A stretch of 64,000 nt of DNA from Bacteroidota bacterium (lineage in GTDB: Bacteria; Bacteroidota; Bacteroidia; Bacteroidales; Bacteroidaceae), in contig JAFABV010000054.1 of NCBI GenBank assembly GCA_023425865.1, positions 1-64,000 of the forward strand, written 5' to 3'. Shown here in pieces: positions 44,718 to 53,759 of this stretch (the stretch's first letter is position 1; each line of letters begins with the position of its first letter). Below the pieces are notes generated by a model, which ran no database searches, was not told the origin of the DNA, and saw nothing but the letters and a program-made list of their open reading frames with translations. Made by a program: the position numbers and the translations under genes.

Positions 44718-47048
44718 CTATTGTAATTCAAACCTCACTACGGTAGGGACTTTCTGCCCTGCCGTCGTCACGCTCAGCGTCACGGGCGTGGCGCCACCCT
44801 CCACACCGCGGATGATGACCTGCGCCTGCCCCATGAATGCCGCAATCTCGGCATGACGGCGGTCGGACCCTTGCGGACGCTCGGCCTGCTTATACGCCGG
44901 GTCGCCGTTGCCCCATCCCAACAGCTCGGCCGAGCCGTCGAGAGAAATCATGATGTTGTCGCAGGCATCGGGAACGGTGCGCCCCTTGGCGTCGACCAGC
45001 GTGAGGTCTACCACGGCAATGTCCTGTCCGTCGGCTCGCAGCGTCTGCTTGCTGACCTTGAGCGTCACTTTGGCTGCGGGTCCGGTGGTCTCCACCCGTT
45101 GCGTCATCACCCGCTTGCCCTGTCGGTACCCGTAGGCCACGAGCCGTCCGGGACGATAGGTCGTGTGCCATACCAGATGACCGTCGCGGGGCATCGCCTG
45201 CCGCCCGAGCGACTTACCATCCTGCGTAAGCTCCACCTCATCCATGTTCGAATAGGCCCACACCTCCACCTGCTGTCCTTCGCGGCCCTTGAGGTTCCAG
45301 TGGGGGAAGATATGCAGCACGGGCTCTGCGGTCCATGCCGCCTGCAGATACCATGCCTCGTCTTTGGGAAATCCGCAATAGTCGAGGATGCCAAACTGCG
45401 ACCCCGTGGCTGGCCACTTCATGGGGTTAGGCTCACCCCGGTAGTCGAAGCCCGTCCAGTAGAACAGTCCGCCAGCCCAGCTGTTGTCACGATAAAACTT
45501 CCATCCGCGCTCAATGACATTCTTTTCGCCCTGCGACCTCTCCTCGCCCTCGCGGTTGATGCTAACCATCCATCCGCGCAGTGAGTCGGTGGCATAGACG
45601 TTGCGCGTGCCGCAGCCTGTGGTCTCCTCGGTGCCCACCACCAGCCAGTCGGGATATTCGCGGTGGCGGCGGTCCACATCGTTCTGTACGATATAGTTGT
45701 AGCCATGCACGTCCACTTGCTTCACGATGCCGAATCCCCCGCTGTTGCCGTATGTATAAGGACGGCTGTCATCGATCTGCCGGGCATAGTCGATCATCGT
45801 GCGGGCAATCTTCTCCCCCTTGTCACCACTCTCTATCCACCACTCCTCATTGCCGATGCTCCACATGATGACCGACGGATGGTTGCGGTGGCTCACGATC
45901 ATACGCCGCAGCAGGTCGAGATGCTCATGGTTGACGCCCATCAGCCGGTTCTCGTCGATGACCATCACGCCCATCGAGTCGCACACCTCGAGCATGGCGG
46001 GCGATGCCGGGTTGTGCGAGCAGCGTATAGCGTTCATGCCCAAGGCCTTGAGGCGTGCCACGCGATATTCCCACAGCGCCTTGGGCACAGCCACCCCCAC
46101 GCCCGCGTGGTCGAGGTGCAGGTTGGCGCCGCGCAGCTTGATGGGCTGGCCGTTGAGGCGAATGCCCTGCCGGGCATCGTAGGTGAGCGTGCGAAGTCCC
46201 ACTTTTGTCGTCACCACGTCTTCGCCGCCCGGCGTGGCGGTGCGCAGGGTGTAGAGATACGGGTCGTCGGGGCTCCATAGACGCGGCTGACTGATGGTGA
46301 GTACGCCGCGACCCTGTGCCACTACCCTGCCCGCTGCGTCGGTGAGCGTGTTGAGGCAGCTGTCGGTGCTCACGACGTTGACCTGCAGACGGCCGTCGTG
46401 CCAGACGTAGCTCACATCGTCGATATAATGTCGTGCGTCGCGCTTGATGAGCCACACGTCGCGGTAGATGCCCGCGCCCTCGTAGTACCATCCCTCCTCC
46501 ACGGAGGCATCGCAGCGCACGGTCAGCAGGTTGTCGCCGCCGTAGTTGAGATAGGGCGACAAATCATACACTTGTGTGGCGTAACCGCTGGACTCATGGC
46601 CCAGATAAAAACCGTTGCAGAACACCTGCGCGTTGCGGAAAATGCCGTCGAAGCGCACGGCGATATGCCGCCCCTCGTCGGCCTTGTCGATGGTAAAGCG
46701 CTTGCGATACCATCCCACCGAGTGCCGCGGATATTTCCAGCCCACCTGCTTGTAGCCGTGCGAGTGGCTGGCCTCGCTGCTGTAGGGCAGGTCGACCACC
46801 CAATCGTGCGGCAGGTTGACGTGCGTCCAGGCTGAGTCGTTGAACTGCACCCAGGCGGGGCCTTGGTTCTGGCCCACGGCCTTCGACAAAAAGGTGAAGT
46901 ATTCGGTGCCGTGGCCGAAGTCTTCGGCCATCGAGGCGGCATGTCCCAGATGGAACGTCCAGTTGTTGTTGAGCAACAGTGTTTGGCGCTGGGCACGTGT
47001 AGTGCAGACAAGTGCCATGAAGCAGAGTGCCAGAAGGATACGTGTCAT
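44718..47048 (-). CDS. GH2 beta-galactosidase-like enzyme with DUF4982
   Basis: 776 residues with signal peptide (MTRILLALCFMALVCTTRAQ). GH2 sugar-binding domain (about 25-190), immunoglobulin-like domain (about 200-295), TIM barrel with acid/base E401 in WSIGNEEWW and nucleophile E474 in VVGTEETTG. A C-terminal DUF4982 (HIFPHWNLKGREGQQVEVWAYSNMDEVEL) and an Ig-like end follow. Beta-galactosidase is the usual annotation for this build, but beta-mannosidase or glucuronidase cannot be excluded. Last gene of the mannan operon, 17 bp after the GH31 stop. With GH31 it would trim side chains in the periplasm. Confidence 0.9.
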   Translation of the reverse strand: MTRILLALCFMALVCTTRAQRQTLLLNNNWTFHLGHAASMAEDFGHGTEYFTFLSKAVGQNQGPAWVQFNDSAWTHVNLPHDWVVDLPYSSEASHSHGYKQVGWKYPRHSVGWYRKRFTIDKADEGRHIAVRFDGIFRNAQVFCNGFYLGHESSGYATQVYDLSPYLNYGGDNLLTVRCDASVEEGWYYEGAGIYRDVWLIKRDARHYIDDVSYVWHDGRLQVNVVSTDSCLNTLTDAAGRVVAQGRGVLTISQPRLWSPDDPYLYTLRTATPGGEDVVTTKVGLRTLTYDARQGIRLNGQPIKLRGANLHLDHAGVGVAVPKALWEYRVARLKALGMNAIRCSHNPASPAMLEVCDSMGVMVIDENRLMGVNHEHLDLLRRMIVSHRNHPSVIMWSIGNEEWWIESGDKGEKIARTMIDYARQIDDSRPYTYGNSGGFGIVKQVDVHGYNYIVQNDVDRRHREYPDWLVVGTEETTGCGTRNVYATDSLRGWMVSINREGEERSQGEKNVIERGWKFYRDNSWAGGLFYWTGFDYRGEPNPMKWPATGSQFGILDYCGFPKDEAWYLQAAWTAEPVLHIFPHWNLKGREGQQVEVWAYSNMDEVELTQDGKSLGRQAMPRDGHLVWHTTYRPGRLVAYGYRQGKRVMTQRVETTGPAAKVTLKVSKQTLRADGQDIAVVDLTLVDAKGRTVPDACDNIMISLDGSAELLGWGNGDPAYKQAERPQGSDRRHAEIAAFMGQAQVIIRGVEGGATPVTLSVTTAGQKVPTVVRFELQ

Positions 47049-47065
47049 GATTCAATTGGTGGGAT

Positions 47066-50014
47066 TTACAGTTTCACCGTCACGGCCTTGCCGTTATAGT
47101 TTATCATTTTGCCCTCGGGGTTGTCGAGGTTGAGGGCTCGGGGCTGGGTCTTGCTCACCGTCACGATGTTGAATCGGCGGCTCTTGAGCATGCCGTCGAA
47201 GGCTCCCTGACGCTTGCCGATGATGAGGGTGCGGGTGGCCTGGCTGTAGTGGATGTCGATGGTGGCGTACTTGCCGCGCTCGTAATTGTAATTGGTGCCC
47301 TCGTCCTCGTAGAGCTGGAAGTCGGCGTCGCGACCCTCGTAGACGTAGAGGTTGATGAGTTCGGCCTTCTTCTGATCGCTCCATTCCATCTCCGGTCCGA
47401 AGGGTATGATGCTGCCCTCGGGCACGTAGACCGGTATCTTGTCGAAGGGCGCGTCGACGATGAGGCGCTGGCCGCCCTCCACAAACTCGCCCGTGTAGAG
47501 GTCGTACCATCCGCGCTGGGCGGGGAAGTAGACGCTGCGGTTGCGCGCCTTGTAGTAGCCCACGGGGCAGGCCATGAGCGACGGGCCGAACATCCACTGG
47601 TCTTTGATGTCGTAGATGGCCGGGTCGCCGTTGAAGTCCATCACCAGGCCGCGCATCATGGTGTAGTCGCGGAAGTGTACCCATCCGGCCATGGAGTAGA
47701 GGTAGGGCATGAGACGGTAGCGCAGGCGGTCGTAGGCCACGATGGTCTTGTAGGCCGGGTGGTCTTCGGGTGCGATGTTCCATACCTCGCGCAGGGGCCA
47801 CTGGCCGTGGGCGCGGTACAGGGGGATGAAACAGCCGAACTGGTTCCAGCGGGCCTGCAGCTCGCGCCACTCCTTGAGGTCCTCGGTCTCGAGGCCGTCT
47901 TTGTCATACTGCTGCTGTGCGGCCACGTAGCGGTTCTCGACGCAGAAGCCACCCTGGTCCATGCCCCAGAAGGGCAGTCCGGCCATTGAGTAGTTGAGTC
48001 CGGCGGTCATCTGTGCCCGCATGTCTTCCCAGCGGGTGGCGATGTCTCCGCTCCAGGTGGCGGTAGAGTAGCGCTGCTCGCCGGCGAAGCCGCTGCGGGT
48101 GAGCAGGAACACGCGCTGGTTGGGGTTCACGCTGCGTTGTCCATGGTAGATGGCGTCGGCATTGACGATGGAGTAGGCGTTGAAGTATTCGGTCGAGGTG
48201 CCCAGTGCCGTGGGGCCCGAGAGGGCCTTGCGGTACCACATCGGCGTGCAGTCGCGCACGTTGGGCTCAGAGGCATCCATCCACCAGGCGTCGATGCCAA
48301 ACTTGTATTTGGTGTAGAGGTTGTCGTTCATCTGCCGCCAGAACATCTTGCGTGCCCCGGCATCGTAGGCGTCGTAGAACGAGCCGGCGTAGCCCAACCA
48401 GTCGTGTATGTCGTCTTCGATGGCCTGGTGGTACATCCATCCCTTGGCGTCGAGTTCCTTGTAGTTGGCCACTGACGAGTAAAATTTGGGCCAGACAGAA
48501 ATCATGAACCGACCGTTCATGCGGTGTACATTGTCGAGCATGGCCTGTGGGTCGGGGTAGCGCGAGGCTTCGAAGGTATGGTCGCCCCAGCTGTCGAGCT
48601 TCCAGTAGTTCCAGTCTTGCACGATATTGTCTACAGGAATATGTCGACGGCGGAACTCAGCCAGTGTGTTTTCAATCTCTTCTGCGGTTTTGTAGCGCTC
48701 GCGACTCTGCCAGAAGCCCAAAGTCCATTTGGGGTAGACCTGCGCCTTGCCCGTGAGTGTGCGGTAGCCCGCGATTACCTCGTCGGCGTTGCGCCCGGCG
48801 ATGAAGTAGTAGTCCATGTCCTTGGCCATCTCGCTCCAGATGCTTATGCGGCCTTGCTGCTCGGCCGTCTGCGGCTTGGCCACGCGCAGACCGCAGTAGC
48901 TCACGCCGCCGTCGGGCTGCCATTCCACGCGAATCTGCGTCTTGCGCCCGGCCTGCAGTGGGAAGGTGAACTTCCAGGTGTTGGGGTTCCAGGCCGTGCG
49001 CCAGCGCTCGGCCACGGCCTCGCGGCCGTCGATGTAAATTTTGATGTAGCCCGCATAGTAAAGGATGAAGTGGTAGTTGTCGGTGGCGGGAGCCTCGATG
49101 AAGCCTTCGTACACCACGTTGGCGCCGTTGAGGTCGAAGCCCTTGGGAAGGTTCTTGATGCCTCCGGGCTCGGTGGCATTGGCCAGCTTAGAGGCGGTGG
49201 GCGTGTCGAACTCATAGTAGAGACTGTCTTCATCGCGCACGACGCGCTTGCCCAGCTTATCGGTGTAGGTGCCGGTGAGGTGTCCGGCGCGCCCCTGACG
49301 GTCGTAGAGCCTGAAGGCCCGGTGCAGTTGCTGGTAGTCCTCGGGATTGCCCCAGCGGCAATAGCTGTAGCTGTCCCATAGCAGTCCGTAGTTCTTGTTG
49401 CTCAGTACGAAGGGCACCGACACCTTGGTGTTGTATTGGAAGAGATCCTCGTTCTTGCCCTTCATGTTGAGTTCTTCGGACTGGTGCTGCCCCAGTCCGT
49501 AGAATGCCTCGTCGGCCGGACTGTCGAAGAGGGCGTGCCACGTCCAGCCGTGTTTGTCGGCCTCCTTCACCTTGGCGATGTCTACGCCAATCTCGCGGTC
49601 GGGCACGGTATAGGGGGTGAGCGTCTTGCCGCCCTGTTCGGCCTCGGCGAGCCAGAGCTTACCGTTGCTGTCTCTGAACACCACGCGCCCGGTGAGCGTG
49701 CTGACCTGTGCCTGCACGTCGGCCGTGGCCACCGTCACGATGTCGTTCTGGGCACTCACCTTGAAGTCGTTGTAGGCCTTTTGTGGCACGATGATGAGGC
49801 TCTGCTTCTGTGGGAAGGCCTCCTCGGCGGTGGCCTCCACGCGAATGATCTTGCTGTTCTTGGGCTGCAGGCGCACCATTCGTGGCACGCCGTTGCCGCT
49901 GTTTCTGACGTTTACTGTCACGGTGTTGCCCTCGCGCTGATAGTCTTGTGCCCATAGGCCCATGGGGGCGAGGAGCAGTGCTGCCAGTGAGGTGAAGAGA
50001 TAGATAGGTTTCAT
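47066..50014 (-). CDS. GH31 alpha-xylosidase-like enzyme with PA14 insert
   Basis: 982 residues with signal peptide (MKPIYLFTSLAALLLAPMGLWAQ). N-terminal GH31 sandwich, a PA14-type insert at about 240-380 (NLPKGFDLNGANVVYEGFIEAPATDNYHFILY), and the catalytic barrel with nucleophile D580 in WWMDASEPN and acid/base D657 in TWSGDIATRW. A DUF5110 end follows. A PA14 insert in a GH31 of this length is the build of the Bacteroides xyloglucan alpha-xylosidase (BoGH31A type), so alpha-xylosidase is the best guess over alpha-glucosidase. It follows the AraC gene in the operon. An alpha-xylosidase in a mannan operon is unexpected. Confidence 0.9.
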   Translation of the reverse strand: MKPIYLFTSLAALLLAPMGLWAQDYQREGNTVTVNVRNSGNGVPRMVRLQPKNSKIIRVEATAEEAFPQKQSLIIVPQKAYNDFKVSAQNDIVTVATADVQAQVSTLTGRVVFRDSNGKLWLAEAEQGGKTLTPYTVPDREIGVDIAKVKEADKHGWTWHALFDSPADEAFYGLGQHQSEELNMKGKNEDLFQYNTKVSVPFVLSNKNYGLLWDSYSYCRWGNPEDYQQLHRAFRLYDRQGRAGHLTGTYTDKLGKRVVRDEDSLYYEFDTPTASKLANATEPGGIKNLPKGFDLNGANVVYEGFIEAPATDNYHFILYYAGYIKIYIDGREAVAERWRTAWNPNTWKFTFPLQAGRKTQIRVEWQPDGGVSYCGLRVAKPQTAEQQGRISIWSEMAKDMDYYFIAGRNADEVIAGYRTLTGKAQVYPKWTLGFWQSRERYKTAEEIENTLAEFRRRHIPVDNIVQDWNYWKLDSWGDHTFEASRYPDPQAMLDNVHRMNGRFMISVWPKFYSSVANYKELDAKGWMYHQAIEDDIHDWLGYAGSFYDAYDAGARKMFWRQMNDNLYTKYKFGIDAWWMDASEPNVRDCTPMWYRKALSGPTALGTSTEYFNAYSIVNADAIYHGQRSVNPNQRVFLLTRSGFAGEQRYSTATWSGDIATRWEDMRAQMTAGLNYSMAGLPFWGMDQGGFCVENRYVAAQQQYDKDGLETEDLKEWRELQARWNQFGCFIPLYRAHGQWPLREVWNIAPEDHPAYKTIVAYDRLRYRLMPYLYSMAGWVHFRDYTMMRGLVMDFNGDPAIYDIKDQWMFGPSLMACPVGYYKARNRSVYFPAQRGWYDLYTGEFVEGGQRLIVDAPFDKIPVYVPEGSIIPFGPEMEWSDQKKAELINLYVYEGRDADFQLYEDEGTNYNYERGKYATIDIHYSQATRTLIIGKRQGAFDGMLKSRRFNIVTVSKTQPRALNLDNPEGKMINYNGKAVTVKL

Positions 50015-50032
50015 GGATAGGGTGGTAAGCGA

Positions 50033-50923
50033 TTAGATGATGACTCTTATTTTCTTGTATTGCTCACGGAACTCGCTGGGCGTGCTGCCCTTCTTGCGCT
50101 TGAAGATGCGATTGAAGTTGCTCATGTTGTTGTAACCGCACTTGAAGCAAATCTCACTGACGCTCTCGTTGGTATCTACCAGCATACGTGTGGCGTTGCC
50201 GATGCGTACATCGATGATGTAGTCGCTCAGGGTGCGGCCAGTGTGCTGCTTGAAGAATCGGCTGAACGAACTCTTGCTCATGTTCGACATCTCGGAGAGA
50301 TCTTCGAGCTTGAGCTCATACATGAAATTCTGACTGATGTAGTTTTTCACCTTTAGGATACGGCGGCTGTCGTCTTCCACCTCTACCTTGGCATAACTCG
50401 AGGTGGCAAGCGTATGTGCCCCCTCGCTTACCGACAGGGTGTGTAGGATGTCGACAAACTGCATGAAAGCCTTGAACTTGTCGGTCTGTTGGCCAATGGT
50501 ATCGAGCTTGTCGTACACCTTGATGATGGTGCTGATGGGGAAGGCAATGCCTTTGCGGGCTTCGAGCAGCATCTTGTGGATACTGAGTAAGGGTGTCTTG
50601 GTGAAGATGCTGTCTTCTGTCATGCCGAAGTCGAACTGGATGGTGATCTCACGGATGTCGTCACTCTTGCAGTCGGCCTGTTCCCATACATGTTCCAGGT
50701 CGGGACTGGTGATGAGTACCAGGTCGAAATCTCCAATGACCTCATTGCTGTCACCTACGATGCGGCGCACCCCTTCGGCATGCTCCACGAAATTAAGCTC
50801 GCAGACGTTGTGGCAGTGGATGGGGTAGGTAAACTCCTTCTTATGCCGGTCGGCGATGTATAACGCGTCTCGATCCATGAGCGGCGTTATCTCATGTAAT
50901 ACATGACTGTCGATAGATATCAT
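50033..50923 (-). CDS. AraC-family transcriptional regulator
   Basis: 296 residues. The N-terminal cupin-like sensor (about 20-140, YIADRHKKEFTYPIHCHNVCELNFVEHAEG) has the His/Glu cluster seen in AraC sugar sensors. The C-terminal double HTH is at about 195-290 (KLEDLSEMSNMSKSSFSRFFKQHTGRTLSDYIIDVRI, SVSEICFKCGYNNMSNFNRIFKRKKGSTPSEFREQYKK). ATG 50923 overlaps the epimerase stop (ATGA), so the two are translationally coupled. It sits inside the mannan operon and so should sense a mannan or mannobiose signal and autoregulate (inference). Confidence 0.94.
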   Translation of the reverse strand: MISIDSHVLHEITPLMDRDALYIADRHKKEFTYPIHCHNVCELNFVEHAEGVRRIVGDSNEVIGDFDLVLITSPDLEHVWEQADCKSDDIREITIQFDFGMTEDSIFTKTPLLSIHKMLLEARKGIAFPISTIIKVYDKLDTIGQQTDKFKAFMQFVDILHTLSVSEGAHTLATSSYAKVEVEDDSRRILKVKNYISQNFMYELKLEDLSEMSNMSKSSFSRFFKQHTGRTLSDYIIDVRIGNATRMLVDTNESVSEICFKCGYNNMSNFNRIFKRKKGSTPSEFREQYKKIRVII

Positions 50924-52107
50924 AGCGTACGTTCTAAAATTTCCAAGCACATGCGGGTGTTGTGGTAGGGGCATTTCCAGAAGCCGGCCTTGTCGTCGTC
51001 GAGATTGACCTTGCCTTGGTCGTCAATGGCCCAGTGCCACTCACCGTGAAGATGGTCGATGAGGTGAGTCTTGATATAATCCCAGGTGTGGAAGACGGTG
51101 CTGAGCGCATCGTCATCGCCGAAGTACTGATAGAGGTTGGCGTGGCCGATGATGTTTTCGCACTGTACCCACCACTGACGCTGACGGTCGGTGTGGCCGC
51201 TGTTTGTCCAACGCTCGTAGATCATTGAGCCGTCGGGGCATAGCCCTTCGTCGGCAGCCTTGGCCAGGTTGACCACCAAGGGGCGCAACCGTTCGATGAC
51301 GTCTGGGTCATTCAGTACCAAGGCTGTTTCGTAGAGCAGCCAGGTGGCCTCGATGTCGTGGCCGAAGCTCTGTATGTTACGGCGGCCTTGCCATGCGTCG
51401 TCGAAGAAGAGGTCGAGGTGATGCGTGTCGGGATTGTAGAACTTATCGGTAAAGACATCAAGCAGGTGGTCAATGCTTTGGCGCAGTTCGGGCTGTGGCC
51501 ATACGCGGTAGAGGTTGGTATAAGGCTCTATGACGTGCAGATGGGTGTTCATGGTCTTTGAGCCATTCTCGTCTTTATCCGACAGGCGCATGTCGACAAT
51601 GGGTTGCCAGTCGCGTGTGAGAGCCTCGCGGTAGCCGCCGTTCACGGCATCGTAGGCATGGCTCTCGATGTCGTGGTAGAGCGCGATGGCACAGTCGAGA
51701 GCCTTTTGGTCGCCCGTGGCGCGTGCCAACTCGCTCATACCATAGATGGCGAAGCCAATGGCGTAGGTCTGTTTTTTAGTGTCCAGGGGATTTCCCTTGT
51801 AGTCAACGCTCCAATAGATACCGCCGTGCTCACGGTCGATGAAATGGTCGAATATGTAGTCTCGGGCGCGGATGGCCGCGTCTAAGTATTCTGGATTGCC
51901 CAATACACGATAGGCTGCGGCAAACGACCAAAGGATGCGGGCATTGAGCACCGCACCCTTGGCTGCTGTAACATCTACTTGGTCGTGGCCATCAATGCGG
52001 CCATAGAATCCCCCATAGTCACGGTCGATAACACGTTCTAACCAGTAGCTTAGGATGTTTTCCACCGCGCATTGCCGCATCTCGGCTTTGAGTTGTTTGA
52101 TGTCCAT
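50920..52107 (-). CDS. Cellobiose/mannobiose 2-epimerase (AGE family)
   Basis: 395 residues. It turns the reducing end of mannobiose into mannosyl-glucose, feeding GH130. The AGE (alpha/alpha)6 barrel shows the catalytic and binding His residues: H189 and H191 in THLHVIEPYTNLYR, H250 in GHDIEATWLL and H382 in KCPYHNTRMCLE. No signal peptide, so it is cytosolic. The stop overlaps the AraC start and the start lies 1 bp after the transporter stop, so the three are coupled. Same gene set as the Bacteroides fragilis mannan operon (GH26, transporter, GH130, epimerase), though in another order. Confidence 0.94.
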   Translation of the reverse strand: MDIKQLKAEMRQCAVENILSYWLERVIDRDYGGFYGRIDGHDQVDVTAAKGAVLNARILWSFAAAYRVLGNPEYLDAAIRARDYIFDHFIDREHGGIYWSVDYKGNPLDTKKQTYAIGFAIYGMSELARATGDQKALDCAIALYHDIESHAYDAVNGGYREALTRDWQPIVDMRLSDKDENGSKTMNTHLHVIEPYTNLYRVWPQPELRQSIDHLLDVFTDKFYNPDTHHLDLFFDDAWQGRRNIQSFGHDIEATWLLYETALVLNDPDVIERLRPLVVNLAKAADEGLCPDGSMIYERWTNSGHTDRQRQWWVQCENIIGHANLYQYFGDDDALSTVFHTWDYIKTHLIDHLHGEWHWAIDDQGKVNLDDDKAGFWKCPYHNTRMCLEILERTL

Positions 52108-52108
52108 A

Positions 52109-53491
52109 TTAGTCTGAGGTTTTTCGAATATCTTTGAGTTTGAGGCTGATTTCTTGCATCTTGCTCTTGGTCAAGGGGTACACCACCATGATGACTACCA
52201 TCAGCACGGCAATGCCGGCGGGAATCCAACTCATGGTGAGCTTCATGCCCATGATGGCACCTGCCGTCTGCTCAGGCGCATTGGGCACCAGTCCAAAAGC
52301 GGCAAAGAGCCATAATACGGCTGAGCCAGCGATGGCTCCACCAAACTTTTGTGCCATAGACCCCGAGGAGAAGATGAGTCCTGTGGAAGAACTGCCGTCT
52401 TTGATGGTGGCATAGTCAGAAACGTCGGCATACATACTCCAAATGAGCGGGCTGATGATACCTGTGCAAACGGAGATGAGAATCTGTAGGAGAAGCATGG
52501 TGATAAACCCGCCATTGTTGAGCGGGAGGTAGAAGAACACGATGCTCAGCACGGCCATTGCGATGCACGAGGCGGCAAACGTAAGGCGCTTGCCCAATTG
52601 CTTGCTGATGGGTACGGCGCAAACGACGCCTATCATATTACATACCTCGCCCACGCCGAGGAACAATCCGGCAAAAAAGAAGAACTCCACCATACCGAGG
52701 TTGATGTTGGCCTGCTCGCCGATATAATACTTGAAGTAATAGGCCACTGTGGCGCCACGCACTGTGTTGAACAGGTTGGAGCACAGTGCCGCGGCCGTGA
52801 GCAGCCACCAAGGAGTGTTGCGGATGAGTGACTTGACGTCGGAGCCTAATGGGGTGGCTTCTACACGCACGTGTTCTTTGGTGAGGCGGAAGCAAGCCAA
52901 GAAGAGCAGGAAGCTGAAGGCGGAGATGCAGATCATGGCCCATTGCCAGGCCCCCTGAGGACTTTTGCCCTGCGACTCGAAGAAATTGCACAGTGGTTCC
53001 CAAGAGAAAAGGGCGATGAACGAACCGGCATAGGCAAAGAACATGCGGAAACTGGAGAATACCGTCTTCTCGTCAGAGTCGTTGGAGATAACGCCAAGCA
53101 TGGAGCCGTAGGGCACATTGATGCCCGTGTAGACAGTCATCATCAAGATATAGGTGACGTAGGCCCATACCAGTTTCTGGGTCTCCGAGGCATCGGGTGT
53201 GGTGAAAAGCAGTATGCCAGAAATGGCGAAGGGCGCCGCACACCAGAGTAGGTAGGGGCGATATTTGCCCCACTTGGTCTGTGTACGGTCGGCGATAACA
53301 CCCATCATGGGGTCGGAGACTGTGTCCCAGATACGTGTGACGAGCATCAAGGTAGCCGTGGCACCGAGTGACAGGCCGAAGATGTCACTATAGAAGATAG
53401 GCAGATAGTAGGAGAAGATTTTCCAGAACATGCTGGAAGCCATGTCTCCAAATCCGTATCCTACTTTCTCGATGAGTTTTGCTTTTGACAT
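52109..53491 (-). CDS. GPH-family sugar:cation symporter
   Basis: 460 residues with twelve membrane helices. The N-terminal GPH signature is VGYGFGDMASSMFWKIFSYYLPIFY, followed by TRIWDTVSDPMMGVIADRT and KWGKYRPYLLW. It should import mannobiose or manno-oligosaccharides over the inner membrane, given epimerase and GH130 neighbours. ATG 53491 is chosen because the open frame upstream runs through a repeat element and would add low-complexity residues (THQQTNPPANQQTNKPTH). Its leader is that repeat, so its translation may depend on the folded RNA there. Confidence 0.92.
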   Translation of the reverse strand: MSKAKLIEKVGYGFGDMASSMFWKIFSYYLPIFYSDIFGLSLGATATLMLVTRIWDTVSDPMMGVIADRTQTKWGKYRPYLLWCAAPFAISGILLFTTPDASETQKLVWAYVTYILMMTVYTGINVPYGSMLGVISNDSDEKTVFSSFRMFFAYAGSFIALFSWEPLCNFFESQGKSPQGAWQWAMICISAFSFLLFLACFRLTKEHVRVEATPLGSDVKSLIRNTPWWLLTAAALCSNLFNTVRGATVAYYFKYYIGEQANINLGMVEFFFFAGLFLGVGEVCNMIGVVCAVPISKQLGKRLTFAASCIAMAVLSIVFFYLPLNNGGFITMLLLQILISVCTGIISPLIWSMYADVSDYATIKDGSSSTGLIFSSGSMAQKFGGAIAGSAVLWLFAAFGLVPNAPEQTAGAIMGMKLTMSWIPAGIAVLMVVIMVVYPLTKSKMQEISLKLKDIRKTSD

Positions 53492-53758
53492 TGTTGGTGG
53501 TAGGTATTGGGCCCACCCCAGCCCTCCCAAGGGAGGGAGTGCCATACGGTGGGTTGGTTTGTTGGTTTGTTGGTTTGCTGGTGGGTTGGTTTGTTGGTGG
53601 GTTGGTTTGTAGGTGGATTGATAGTTGATGCAGCTTTTGCAACTTGCTAACTGGCTAACCAATTAGACCCCGCAAGCCATATAACCGACCCACCAACAGA
53701 CTAACCCACCGCACGGCACTCCCTCCCTTGGGAGGGCTGGGATGGGCCCCACCAACAA
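53491..53758. repeat. Inverted-repeat element inside the mannan operon
   Basis: Arms of about 65-70 bp (53491-53560 and 53693-53758) are near-perfect reverse complements of each other, both containing CCCTCCCAAGGGAGGG, which is itself a 7-bp hairpin. Between them lies a G/T-rich tandem run (GGTTTGTTGGTTTGTTGG..., 53555-53625). The whole fills the gap between GH130 and the transporter gene. It could fold into a large stem in the polycistronic mRNA or cruciform in DNA. A related short copy is at 8817-8843. It is likely a mobile palindromic repeat of the REP or MITE kind. Confidence 0.8.
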
Positions 53759-53759
53759 A

